Shown here: in pieces, positions 54,722 to 62,613 of the stretch
Position numbering within the stretch: the first letter of the stretch is position 1
Layout of the letters: each line of letters begins with the position of its first letter
Source of the DNA: CAZVYN01 sp964631125
GTDB lineage: Bacteria > Eisenbacteria > RBG-16-71-46 > CAIMUX01
Direction of reading: 5' to 3'
Length of the DNA: 64,000 nucleotides
NCBI GenBank assembly: GCA_964631125.1
Contig: CAZVYN010000005.1
Span: forward strand, 39,549 to 103,548
The notes under the pieces: model-generated
What the model was told of the DNA's origin: nothing
Databases searched by the model: none
Seen by the model: the letters and a program-made list of their open reading frames with translations, nothing else
Made by a program: the position numbers and the translations under genes

Positions 54722-56764
54722 ATGCGAGGCCCCGATCTGAAAGGCCGGCTCATCGCCGGCCGCTACGAGATCCTCTCCTTCATCGGAGAGGGAGGCTACG
54801 CGTCGGTCTGGAAAGCGCGTCAGCTCCAGCCCGAGGGATTCGTCGCGGTGAAGGTGCTCCACCCGGATCACGCCAGCGACACGGCGATCCTGCAGAGCTT
54901 CTTGCGCGAGGCGCAGCTCTACGTGCCGTTCCGCGATGATCCGCAACTCGTCACGATCCTCGAGAGCGGGCACGACCCGGAGAACGGCGTCTACTTCCTC
55001 GTCATGACGCTGCTCGAGGAAACCGTCGGGCAACTGGGCGATCGACTCGGGCCGTTGCCGTTGGACCGCGTGCTGCGGCTGGCGGAAGACATCGGTCACG
55101 CGTTGGAGACGATCCACGCGGCCGGGCTCGTCCACCGCGACGTGAAGGGTTCGAACATCATGACGGCGCTGGGGAAGGACCGCTTCGTCCTGACCGACTT
55201 CGGCATCGGCTTCTTGCAGGGCGCGGCCGAGAAGACGGTCACGCCGACCGAACTCGCGAAGATCGGTTCGTGGGCCTACGCGAGTCCCGAGCGGATTCGC
55301 GCGCGCAGTCGCGATGACATCCGCCCCGAGGCCGACTACTACGCGCTCGGCGTCGTGCTCTTCCGCGCGGCGACCGGGCGGTATCCGTATCCGCCGCAGT
55401 TTCCCGCCGTCATCCAACATCACCTGGAGACGCCGGTGCCCGATCCGCGCGCGGCGAGGCCGGACATGCCGGCGGGCCTGGCGGAGCTGATCGCGCGCTG
55501 CCTGCAGAAAGACCCGGAGCTGCGGCTGGCGGGGGTGGAGTATCGGCGCGCGTTGGAGCGGGCGAAGGCGGATGTGGCGAGGGCGGCGGGAACGACGGGG
55601 AAGAAGGCGGGGCTCTCGGATGCCGCGGGGGGGCTTGGGGACAACCCAGGACGAAGGGCGGGGCGCAGTGGGAGTGGAGCGAAGAAGTCCGCCGGCAGAG
55701 CCGGCGGACTTCTTCGCCCGCTCCTGGCCGGCGGTGCGCTGCTGCTCTTGCTCTCGATCGCTGCGGCGCTGCTTCTGCCGCGCCGGTCGGTGAGTGTCGA
55801 CTCGACTCCGACCGGAGCTCGATACCGCGTCTGGGAAGGAACAGCAGTGACAGGCGCGCCAGCGGCGGAAGGTACGACGCCCGGCGAAGTGAAAGGACTC
55901 GGCGCGAAGATGTACACAGCCGAGATCGAGAAACCCGGATTCTTCCCGGCGCGCTTGCAATGGGATCTGACCTCGAAGCCGGACCATGTACCGATGGTGA
56001 CGCTCGAACCGCGTCTCTCGTTGCGCGTCAGCACGACCCCGGCGGGCGCACTCGCGCGTCTCTCACTGGCGGGACAGGAATCGCTGGGCGAGCGCGAGAC
56101 GCCGTGCGAATTCGGCGACCTGCGCAGCGGCGAGTACGAGTTGGCGGTCGAGCGGGCCGGCTATCGTCCATCGATCCAACGGCTCCAATTGAGCAGCGAG
56201 TCGAGGGATGTCGCCATCCGGCTCCAAGTGGAAACGGTCGCGTCGCTCGAACTGTTCACCACGCCGGTCGGCGCCAGCGTCCGCCTCGACGGCGTATCGG
56301 TCGACCAGTCGACACCGTGCTTCGTCGGCGACCTCGAGGCGGGCCGGCATCGCTTCCGGTTCACCCTGGATGGATACGATTCAGCCGAACGTGTCGTCGA
56401 CCTGGCAACCGGCATGAACCCGGCTCTGCACGTCAATCTCACGCCCCGCGGGACGACCGGCGAGTCCGACGGCGCGCCGAGCGCCTCCTCTCCCGGGGAG
56501 CCGGGTTCGGCGTACGATCTTGCGGTCAGCGTTTCGCCTGGCTTCGCCTACGTCTATGTCGACGGCTCGTCCAAGGCGCTCAATTCGGACGGTTCGGTCG
56601 GGCCCTGGCAGGTGAAGCTTTCGCCGGGTGCGCACACCTTCCGGCTGGTGAACGATAAGTCCAAGCCCAAGATCGAGTTAACGCTCTTCCACACCCTGCG
56701 CCCGAAGCGGGGACAGCGGACCCTGGTCCTGAACTGGCGCGACCAGACGGTCACCGAGCGGTGA
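54722..56764 (+). CDS. membrane Ser/Thr protein kinase with extracytoplasmic PEGA repeats
   Basis: The 680-residue protein has a Hanks-type kinase (residues 10-280: GEGGYASVWKARQ, VAVKVL, HRDVKGSNIM with catalytic Asp about 140, DFGIGF, YASPERIR). A linker, one membrane helix (LLAGGALLLLLSIAAALLLP, about 333-352) and about four PEGA-like beta repeats follow (SVDSTPTGARYRVWEGTAV; RVSTTPAGALARLSLAGQES; LFTTPVGASVRLDGVSVDQS). The PEGA part faces outside the membrane and may sense envelope ligands. It shares an operon with the FHA protein. A perfect 16-bp inverted repeat lies in the linker codons (55681-55715). Confidence 0.9.
   Translation: MRGPDLKGRLIAGRYEILSFIGEGGYASVWKARQLQPEGFVAVKVLHPDHASDTAILQSFLREAQLYVPFRDDPQLVTILESGHDPENGVYFLVMTLLEETVGQLGDRLGPLPLDRVLRLAEDIGHALETIHAAGLVHRDVKGSNIMTALGKDRFVLTDFGIGFLQGAAEKTVTPTELAKIGSWAYASPERIRARSRDDIRPEADYYALGVVLFRAATGRYPYPPQFPAVIQHHLETPVPDPRAARPDMPAGLAELIARCLQKDPELRLAGVEYRRALERAKADVARAAGTTGKKAGLSDAAGGLGDNPGRRAGRSGSGAKKSAGRAGGLLRPLLAGGALLLLLSIAAALLLPRRSVSVDSTPTGARYRVWEGTAVTGAPAAEGTTPGEVKGLGAKMYTAEIEKPGFFPARLQWDLTSKPDHVPMVTLEPRLSLRVSTTPAGALARLSLAGQESLGERETPCEFGDLRSGEYELAVERAGYRPSIQRLQLSSESRDVAIRLQVETVASLELFTTPVGASVRLDGVSVDQSTPCFVGDLEAGRHRFRFTLDGYDSAERVVDLATGMNPALHVNLTPRGTTGESDGAPSASSPGEPGSAYDLAVSVSPGFAYVYVDGSSKALNSDGSVGPWQVKLSPGAHTFRLVNDKSKPKIELTLFHTLRPKRGQRTLVLNWRDQTVTER
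55681..55715. repeat. perfect 16-bp inverted repeat inside the PEGA kinase gene
   Basis: GAAGAAGTCCGCCGGC (55681-55696) pairs exactly with 55700-55715 around a 3-base loop AGA. It encodes linker residues KKSAGRAGGLL just before the membrane helix. No T run follows, so it is not a classical terminator. It could pause transcription or translation, or be a small inserted palindrome. Confidence 0.85.
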
Positions 56765-56834
56765 TCGTCTTGGCGAAAAGTCAGCGCGCAACTCTTCGGG
56801 GCTGAGTCCCGATAAGGCGGCAGGAGGTGACAGC

Positions 56835-57095
56835 ATGACCAGTGACGCGAAGCCAGGTCTACCCGAGTGGCAGCAGTATCCAACCCTCGGAGAGCTCCTG
56901 GTCGATCCCGATCGGTACCGGGATTTGCGTCGGCGCTGCCACCAGAGCTGCGAACAACTCGATCGCCTCTCCCGCGAGGGCACCCCGGAGGAACGTCAGT
57001 TGGCCGTCCAGTCGCTCGAGGCGTACGGACGGGCCCTGCAGTTTCTCGAAGAGGTTCTGAAGGTGCGCGACGAGGCCGTACAGAACCGCGGTTAG
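56835..57095 (+). CDS. small helical protein in the FHA-kinase cassette (SctE-like position)
   Basis: The 86-residue protein starts after a strong GGCAGGAGGT. It is mostly helical (LLVDPDRYRDLRRRCHQSCE; QSLEAYGRALQFLEEVLKVR), with no membrane segment. It is unlike families I know. Position and size (before a 101-aa protein and a TPR chaperone-like protein) match the small needle co-chaperone SctE/PscE of type III secretion, but sequence similarity is not evident to me, so this is inference from context only. Confidence 0.7.
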   Translation: MTSDAKPGLPEWQQYPTLGELLVDPDRYRDLRRRCHQSCEQLDRLSREGTPEERQLAVQSLEAYGRALQFLEEVLKVRDEAVQNRG

Positions 57096-57123
57096 CCCCG
57101 CGGACGAAGAGGAGCAACTATCC

Positions 57124-57429
57124 ATGAGCGGCATCGGAAACATCGCCAACAACTTCGACTTCCGCACCCTCTCGCAACCGATCACGGTCGAGAAGGAAGG
57201 CGGCTGGAAGAAGTTCGGACGCATCCTCGGGGGAGTCGCCTCTGCCGCCGCCCCGTTCACCGGCGGCGTGTTGAACGGCGCCGGAGTCGACTCGAACTTC
57301 AATCGCCAACTCGAGCTGATCCAACTGCAGGAGCAGATCCAACAGCAGACTCAGATCATCAACACCGTCTCGAACGTCTCGAAGAGCAAGCACGAGGCGG
57401 CCATGGCGGCGATCCGGAACATGAAGTAG
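57124..57429 (+). CDS. small filament-like protein, possible needle-subunit analogue
   Basis: The 101-residue protein has a polar N-terminus, a Gly/Ala-rich hydrophobic middle (GRILGGVASAAAPFTGGVLN) and a C-terminal helix (FNRQLELIQLQEQIQQQTQI then NTVSNVSKSKHEAAMAAIRN). The C-terminus recalls type III needle or inner-rod subunits, which end in a long helix with SN..K...AI..N. There is no signal peptide. It lies 28 bases after the 86-aa gene and 8 bases before the TPR gene. The needle analogy is inference. Confidence 0.72.
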   Translation: MSGIGNIANNFDFRTLSQPITVEKEGGWKKFGRILGGVASAAAPFTGGVLNGAGVDSNFNRQLELIQLQEQIQQQTQIINTVSNVSKSKHEAAMAAIRNMK

Positions 57430-57437
57430 AGGTGCAG

Positions 57438-57845
57438 ATGAGTCGACCGAGCCTGCCGGTGACGGTGAGCCCCGAGGAGAAGCGGTTCCTCATGGAGTGC
57501 GCGTTCGCGCTGCGCGACGCGCGCCGCGAGGAGGAATCGGCCGCGGTCTTCCGCGGCGTGCTGCCCTTGGTCGATGACAAGCATCTGCCGCTCATTGGTC
57601 TGGGCACCATCGAGTTCTTCGGCGGTCGTTTCGACGCCGCCATCGAACAGTTCGAAGAGGCGACACGCATGGCCCCGACCTTCGCGCTCGGCTACGCGCA
57701 CCTCGGCGAAGCGCTCGCCTTCGCGCGTCAACAGGAAGAAGCCGAGTTGGCGTTGCGCAAGGCCTCCGACTTGGACCCCGTCGGCGCCGAGGGCGGCGAG
57801 ATGGCCCGCACACTCCAGAAGTTTCTCGCCTACGGGCTGCTCTAG
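57438..57845 (+). CDS. TPR protein, chaperone-like (SctG/SycD-like position)
   Basis: The 135-residue protein is made of three TPR units: ERRFLMECAFALRDARREE-like start (EEKRFLMECAFALRDARREE), LPLIGLGTIEFFGGRFDAAI and ALGYAHLGEALAFARQQEEA. The last residues (LQKFLAYGLL) form a capping helix. Type III secretion class II chaperones and SctG proteins have this build and lie next to the needle gene. The ATG at 57438 has GAGG five bases before; a GTG at 57432 is possible. TPR proteins are common, so the chaperone role is inferred. Confidence 0.82.
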   Translation: MSRPSLPVTVSPEEKRFLMECAFALRDARREEESAAVFRGVLPLVDDKHLPLIGLGTIEFFGGRFDAAIEQFEEATRMAPTFALGYAHLGEALAFARQQEEAELALRKASDLDPVGAEGGEMARTLQKFLAYGLL

Positions 57846-57887
57846 TTACATCTCGGGCCAGGTCTCGAGAGGGAGAGGACGGTCACG

Positions 57888-58322
57888 ATGAAGATCCCAT
57901 CCGGCGGCGACGACTTCCGCATTCCGTCCCAGCCTCCGAGTGAACCGAGCAAGCCCGCGGGCGCCACTTCGGGCGGCCCGGCCGAAGCCGCACGGCGAGC
58001 GGAGTTCGAGAAGTCACTCTCGGGGACGGGCGCTGCGTCTGGCGCCGCCGGCGCCTCCGGCGTATCGCCGGCCGCGTCCCCCCGCACCGACGGTCCACAG
58101 GCCGCCAAGTTGCGCGAGATGCTCCAAGGCGTCGACCGCCACGCGCCCGACGCCCAGGAAAAGGTGGCCGACGCCCTCGTCGAGTGGACCCTGACCGAAC
58201 GCTTCGGCGAAGGGATCATGAAGAAGACCGGCATCATCGGACTGCGCGCCTCCGTCCAGCAGCAGATCCTCGAAGACCCGACGATGGAGCGGAAGATCAA
58301 GCAGATCTTGGAGCAGATGTAA
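57888..58322 (+). CDS. small protein with disordered N-terminus, last gene of the FHA-kinase cassette
   Basis: The 144-residue protein has 70 residues of Pro/Ser/Gly/Ala-rich sequence and then a helical domain (KLREMLQGVDRHAPDAQEKV; ADALVEWTLTERFGEGIMKK; SVQQQILEDPTMERKIKQIL). The pattern of a flexible start and folded end is common in secreted substrates and adaptor proteins; no signal peptide is seen. It begins 42 bases after the TPR gene with GAGAGGGAGAGG upstream. No family recognised. Confidence 0.68.
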   Translation: MKIPSGGDDFRIPSQPPSEPSKPAGATSGGPAEAARRAEFEKSLSGTGAASGAAGASGVSPAASPRTDGPQAAKLREMLQGVDRHAPDAQEKVADALVEWTLTERFGEGIMKKTGIIGLRASVQQQILEDPTMERKIKQILEQM

Positions 58323-58445
58323 CAGCGCCACGCCTCGAGCGGAAAGACGATCCGCCCGTGCATTGCCTGGTAGTCGTTGCGCTCGCCTGCTCGCGTTCGC
58401 CTAATCCTCGACCTGAGACGATCACATCGGCGACACTGTCGCGCG

Positions 58446-59138
58446 ATGGATGCGATCCCCGCCCTCGAGGCGCTGAAGCTGCTACGCGACGGCAATCGCC
58501 GTTTCGTTTCCGATGAACGCCGTCGAGACGCGCTCACGAGCGAGATGCGCCGACGCGAGCTGACCGCTGGACAAGAGCCGTTCGCGATTATCCTCGGTTG
58601 CTCCGACTCGAGGGCCCCGGCCGAGATCGTCTTCGATCAGGGTCTGGGCGACCTCTTCGTGATCCGAGTGGCGGGAAACATCGTCGCGCCGTCTCAGGTC
58701 GGCAGCGTCGAGTTCGCGGCCGAGCGGTTCGGCACTCGACTCGTCGTCGTGATGGGTCACTCCCGCTGCGGCGCGATCCAAGCGACACTCGAGGAGATGC
58801 AGCGTCCGACCGAAGACCAGTCGCGGAATCTCAGGTCCATCGTCGATCGCATCCGGCCGACGTTGGCGGATCTCCTGAAGAGCGACACACATGACGACCG
58901 GGACGACCTCATGCGGCAGGCGGTGCGAGCGAACATTCGCGCCTCCGCGGATCACCTGCGGCACGGCTCGGAACTGCTCGAGCAACTGATCGCTCGCGAC
59001 GGCCTCCTCGTCGTCGGCGCCGAGTACTCGCTCGAGACCGGCATCGTAGATTTCTTCGACGACGCGTCGACCCCGTCGACCCCGTCGAATCCGTCGGAGG
59101 GGGAAGACGTCGAGAACATCGGGCGGGCGGCGCCGTGA
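58446..59138 (+). CDS. beta-carbonic anhydrase
   Basis: The 230-residue enzyme has the zinc ligands Cys in ILGCSDSRAPAEIVF and His/Cys in VMGHSRCGAIQATL, the Asp-Arg dyad CSDSR, and the fold-specific VIRVAGNIVAPSQVGSVEFA. It interconverts CO2 and bicarbonate. The ATG at 58446 starts MDAIPALEALKLLRDGNRRF, which matches family N-termini. The C-terminal tail has a short STPSTPSNPS repeat encoded by a 9-base tandem. A VOC-like fragment overlaps its stop. Confidence 0.93.
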   Translation: MDAIPALEALKLLRDGNRRFVSDERRRDALTSEMRRRELTAGQEPFAIILGCSDSRAPAEIVFDQGLGDLFVIRVAGNIVAPSQVGSVEFAAERFGTRLVVVMGHSRCGAIQATLEEMQRPTEDQSRNLRSIVDRIRPTLADLLKSDTHDDRDDLMRQAVRANIRASADHLRHGSELLEQLIARDGLLVVGAEYSLETGIVDFFDDASTPSTPSNPSEGEDVENIGRAAP

Positions 59139-59206
59139 AGTTGCGAGGCTTCTATCCCCTCATAGTCACGCCTCACCTCACGAGCTGCCGCGACTTCTAC
59201 CAGTAG
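59135..59206 (+). pseudogene. N-terminal fragment of a VOC/glyoxalase-like gene
   Basis: From a GTG overlapping the carbonic anhydrase stop (GTGA), the frame reads VKLRGFYPLIVTPHLTSCRD then FYQ and a TAG. This looks like the first strand and helix of a glyoxalase/VOC protein. It then ends, so only a stub remains. Confidence is limited by the short length. Confidence 0.5.
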
Positions 59207-59208
59207 CG

Positions 59209-59304
59209 GTTCAAACGGTCGCGCTCTTGGTGCTCTCGAACATCTTCATGACGTTCGCTTGGTACGGGCGCCTGCGATTCCTCGGGGGGATGAGCGTCCG
59301 CTAG
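59209..59304 (+). pseudogene. N-terminal fragment of a DUF486 (DMT-like) membrane protein gene
   Basis: Codons in this stretch read TVALLVLSNIFMTFAWYGRL then RFLGGMSVR and a stop. LLVLSNIFMTFAWYG is the hallmark first helix of DUF486 membrane proteins of about 115 residues. Only some 30 residues remain, so this is a gene remnant placed right after the VOC remnant. Confidence 0.65.
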
Positions 59305-59370
59305 GTCGGAGGGCGGTTGAGAGAATCGCGCCTCGCGGCCAGTCGGGTTCCTCGCCTAGGATTCCGGTCC

Positions 59371-59718
59371 ATGAGAAACATCGAAGTGGTTCGGAAATCG
59401 CTCACGCGTGCGGATCTGCGGTCGCACCTGCTGGACGAGGAACTCGTCAAGGCGGTGGTCGACTGCGAGCTCCGGATCATGGCGATCGGCGGTGAGCTGC
59501 ACTCCGACGAAGAAGGCGTGCTGCTCGAGCTTGGATCGAGCCAGAAAGACCTCTGGGGGATCAACCTGTACCCCGACGAGCTCACAGAGGTGTGGCTCGA
59601 GTACGACTCGATGATCAACTTACGGCCGTCGCAGGGAAACAGGAGTCGTGGCGTCGTCGATCCGGCCATCCGGGATGTGATTCGCAAGATCGTAGGAGAG
59701 TTGGTCAGCGATGCCTGA
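59371..59718 (+). CDS. DUF5674 family protein
   Basis: The 115-residue protein has LVKAVVDCELRIMAIGGELH, EEGVLLELGSSQKDLWGINL and DSMINLRPSQGNRSRGVVDP, which match my memory of DUF5674, a short family of unknown role often paired with another small gene. The ATG at 59371 starts MRNIEVV; a longer frame from 59317 has no similarity. The next gene overlaps by 8 bases, indicating a two-gene unit. Confidence 0.8.
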   Translation: MRNIEVVRKSLTRADLRSHLLDEELVKAVVDCELRIMAIGGELHSDEEGVLLELGSSQKDLWGINLYPDELTEVWLEYDSMINLRPSQGNRSRGVVDPAIRDVIRKIVGELVSDA

Positions 59719-60049
59719 GCCCACGCACGCAGACCTCGCTGGGGGGCGCTGGCGTGAGATGAGTCTGTGCGAACAGCTCGGTAACATCGGGAGCGAGATC
59801 TCCCGAGCCAGCATCGCGCGAGGCGCCGGCAACCAGGTCCGAATGCTCAAAGCCGTGGATCGGGCGCTCGAACTCTTCGACCTGACGTTGGCCGATCCAA
59901 AGCTCGCAGGGCGACGGCGGGAGATCTGTCGGGCTCGCGAGGTGGTGTGCGACTTCTACTACGGAGACAACGACTACGCCTCGGACGAGGAGTCGCTAGA
60001 TCGCTACTTTCGGTTCTTCGCGATCGCCGCGCGTGCGCTCCGCAAGTGA
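59711..60049 (+). CDS. small protein paired with DUF5674 gene
   Basis: The 112-residue helical protein (MSLCEQLGNIGSEISRASIA; RMLKAVDRALELFDLTLADP; REVVCDFYYGDNDYASDEES) overlaps the DUF5674 stop. I recall similar neighbours of DUF5674 in other genomes and toxin-antitoxin-like geometry, but no function is established. It has no membrane segment. Confidence 0.7.
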   Translation: MPEPTHADLAGGRWREMSLCEQLGNIGSEISRASIARGAGNQVRMLKAVDRALELFDLTLADPKLAGRRREICRAREVVCDFYYGDNDYASDEESLDRYFRFFAIAARALRK

Positions 60050-60113
60050 GGGGATGAATGGCGGACTACCGGTCGACCGTCGAGTGGACGAGCGACGAGA
60101 CACCTGAGGCGCC

Positions 60114-60575
60114 GTGACCGACGAACGTGAACTGATCGAGAAATTGCTCCGCATCGAGGCGCTCTTTGCTCGCGCCGGCACGCCGGGTGAAAAACAAGCC
60201 GCGGCCAGCGCCGCCGAGCGGATCCGCTCCAAGATCAAAGAGTGGGCCGTCGAGGATCCCGCCATCGAACATCGATTGTCGGTGACCGACGGCTGGTCTC
60301 GCCGACTCCTTCTCGCACTGCTCCGTCGCTACGGCATCGAGCCGTACCGCTACCGCAGTCAACGGCGCACCACCGTCATGGCGCGCGTCCCGCGTCGTTT
60401 CGTCGAAGAAACCCTCTGGCCGGAATTCCGCGAGTTCGACCAGACGCTCCAGGCCTATCTCGCCGAAGTCACCGAGCGCGTGATCCTGGAAGCGATGGGA
60501 GATGACGGGCGCGACGAAGAGGTGCGGCCGGATGCGGTGCAAGGGAGACAGCTCCCGGGATCGTCCGGTCGCTGA
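60114..60575 (+). CDS. conserved protein of unknown function
   Basis: From a GTG at 60114 the 153-residue product has ELIEKLLRIEALFARAGTPG, a helical DUF2786-like start, and then LALLRRYGIEPYRYRSQRRT and RFVEETLWPEFREFDQTLQA. Similar proteins seem widespread, but I cannot assign a role. It follows the paired small genes and is closed by a hairpin at 60591-60618. Confidence 0.65.
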   Translation: MTDERELIEKLLRIEALFARAGTPGEKQAAASAAERIRSKIKEWAVEDPAIEHRLSVTDGWSRRLLLALLRRYGIEPYRYRSQRRTTVMARVPRRFVEETLWPEFREFDQTLQAYLAEVTERVILEAMGDDGRDEEVRPDAVQGRQLPGSSGR

Positions 60576-60590
60576 CGACCCACCGGGTCC

Positions 60591-60618
60591 GACCAACTGG
60601 GTCTGGACCCAGTTGGTC
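60591..60618. terminator. perfect 13-bp hairpin between convergent genes
   Basis: GACCAACTGGGTC (60591-60603) and its exact complement GACCCAGTTGGTC (60606-60618) face each other across two bases. It lies 16 bases after the gene ending at 60575 and ends 2 bases before the stop of the convergent cytochrome gene at 60620. There is no T run, so it may work as a bidirectional barrier. Confidence 0.75.
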
Positions 60619-60619
60619 G

Positions 60620-61594
60620 CTACGCCTCGCCCTTCAGGTACGTCGGACCGATCGGCACGTTCGACGGCTCGAGCGTCCGCAGGTATCTGAAGATCGAGCG
60701 GATGTCGTCCTCGCTCATGCGCTGGTACGAACGCCAGGGCATCGGACTGTTGGGCAGGCCGACGCCTGAGCGGAAGCGATCGACGAAGCGGTTCTCGTCC
60801 CAGCCGGCGAACGGCGTGTCGGTGGCCGGCGTGAGATTCGGGCTGACGAACGTGGCGGTCGGGTCGGTCTCGTCGGGGAACTTCATGCCGCCGGCGAAGG
60901 GAAGGCTGATCGCGGCGCCGTCCATGTGATTGCGACTCGTGTGGCAGCCGACGCAGGCGGAAAGGTTGCTGGCGAGGTAGGCGCCGCGTTCGACCGAAAG
61001 ACCGGAGGGAGAGGACGCGGGCGGCGTCCCGGTCGGGCCGATCGGCTTGATGGCGAAGGCGAAGACCGCCTTGCCGAGCATCGACGGCTGATGCGCGGGC
61101 ACTTCGCGTCGCACAGGCTCTTGCGAGCGTAGGAAGGAGATGAGCGCGGTGAGATCGTCGTCACTCACGTTGTGGTACTCCATGAACGGCAAGACGGCGC
61201 GACCGTCGGGACGGACGCTGTTGCGGAGGACGCGAGCGAGTTCGCCGTCCGAGTAGCGGCCGATGCCGGTCTCCCCATCAGGCGTGAGATTCGGCGTGTA
61301 GAACTTCCCCAGCGGGAACTCGAAGAGTTGTCCGCCCGCGAGAGGCGGCATCGCACCCTCTCGGACCTGGAGCAATTCATCTTTGGTCACGTGGCATGTG
61401 ACGCAGGCCGCATCTCCGTAGGCGAGCTGCCGCCCATGCGCGACCACGGCGGAGTCGGCGCTCGCGTGGATCCCGGGCATCGGCGAGGCGAACGTCCGCT
61501 TCCACCGCGTCAGCGCCAAGATGCTCGTCGCCGCGACGAACACGATGATGAGCGCGAGCAGGATCCCTAGAGCCTTGCCGATCAGCTTGAACAC
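60620..61594 (-). CDS. membrane-anchored diheme cytochrome c
   Basis: A GTG at 61594 follows GGAGG and gives a 324-residue protein with an N-terminal membrane anchor (ALGILLALIIVFVAATSILA) and two cytochrome c domains. Each has CxxCH (CVTCH and CVGCH) with downstream Met-containing loops, and a FYTPNLTP or FVSPNLTP strand typical of diheme cytochromes of the c4/dehydrogenase-subunit type. It should carry electrons in the periplasm. The longer frame to 62092 is antisense to a sigma-factor gene and is rejected. Confidence 0.85.
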   Translation of the reverse strand: MFKLIGKALGILLALIIVFVAATSILALTRWKRTFASPMPGIHASADSAVVAHGRQLAYGDAACVTCHVTKDELLQVREGAMPPLAGGQLFEFPLGKFYTPNLTPDGETGIGRYSDGELARVLRNSVRPDGRAVLPFMEYHNVSDDDLTALISFLRSQEPVRREVPAHQPSMLGKAVFAFAIKPIGPTGTPPASSPSGLSVERGAYLASNLSACVGCHTSRNHMDGAAISLPFAGGMKFPDETDPTATFVSPNLTPATDTPFAGWDENRFVDRFRSGVGLPNSPMPWRSYQRMSEDDIRSIFRYLRTLEPSNVPIGPTYLKGEA

Positions 61595-61856
61595 GGTCCC
61601 TCCAAGGAGTCCGGCTCCCAAACGAGCGCGCGGTAACGCCGACAGACGTCCGAGGGCGCGCGGGATCCTAGCCCCTTCGTTGCTCGGCAACGATGGGATC
61701 TGGCACGCTCGATCTGCAAGCCACTTACGACCTGGACGGCGAGCGCGATCGACTCGGCGCACGACTCGAGCGCGAGGTCCAGGTCTTCCGAGAGACTGGC
61801 TGATCTCCGCGCGGTCCTCTGGACCCGAAGCCCACCGGAGCGCATGCTGAGGTGCG

Positions 61857-62483
61857 TTGAGTTCGCTAGCGGGGGCGCGGTCAAGACGCGCTTCCAGTGA
61901 GTTCAGGAGGTTGAGTACGGACCCGTTCCTCGAATCGACCGCGGCGCTCATCTCGCGCGTGAAGGCGGGGGATGAGGCGGCGCGCGAGCAGCTCGTCGCC
62001 AAGTACCTGCCGCTGTTGCAGCGGTGGGCGCATGGGCGGTTGCCGTCGAATGCGCGCGGGCTGATCGAGACGAGCGATCTGGTGCAGGTCACGTTGGTGC
62101 GCGCGCTGAATCAGATCGGGAAATTCGAACCGCGGCGCGAGGGCGCCTTCCTCGCGTATCTCCGCACGACGTTGATGAACCAGCTTCGCAATGAGATTCG
62201 ACGGTCGGTTCGCGATCCGAAGCAGGAGATCCCCGAAGATCACAGCGACGATCGCGCGACGCTCTTGGAGCAGCTCATGGGACGCGATGTGATCGAGGCG
62301 TACGAAGCGGGGCTTGTCACGCTGCCCGAGAACATGCAGGAGGCGATCATCCTCAGCGTCGAGTTCGGGTTCAGTCATGGCGAAGTCGCCGACGCGATCG
62401 GGAGCCCGTCGGCCAACGCCGCGCGGATGTTGGTGTCGCGCGCATTGGTCAAGCTGTCGAAGGCGATGGATCAGTCAGGTTGA
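61857..62483 (+). CDS. ECF-like RNA polymerase sigma factor
   Basis: The 208-residue protein has sigma2 (AALISRVKAGDEAAREQLVA; LIETSDLVQVTLVRALNQIG) and a sigma4-type C-terminus (LPENMQEAIILSVEFGFSHG; VADAIGSPSANAARMLVSRA). The SDLVQ region fits the ECF group seen in Planctomycetes and relatives. The start is ambiguous: a TTG at 61857 with GAGG upstream or a TTG at 61911 right behind AGGAGG. No anti-sigma gene is next to it. Confidence 0.85.
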   Translation: MSSLAGARSRRASSEFRRLSTDPFLESTAALISRVKAGDEAAREQLVAKYLPLLQRWAHGRLPSNARGLIETSDLVQVTLVRALNQIGKFEPRREGAFLAYLRTTLMNQLRNEIRRSVRDPKQEIPEDHSDDRATLLEQLMGRDVIEAYEAGLVTLPENMQEAIILSVEFGFSHGEVADAIGSPSANAARMLVSRALVKLSKAMDQSG

Positions 62484-62613
62484 ACAGGCCGAAGCCAGCC
62501 GCATAATCGCCGGCCATTGCGCCGAATCGCGCAATCGGCGCTCTCTCGAAATCGTGCAAGTGCATAGCATTCGTTGACTTCTCCGATGGTGAACGACGAC
62601 CATCATAGGCGCC

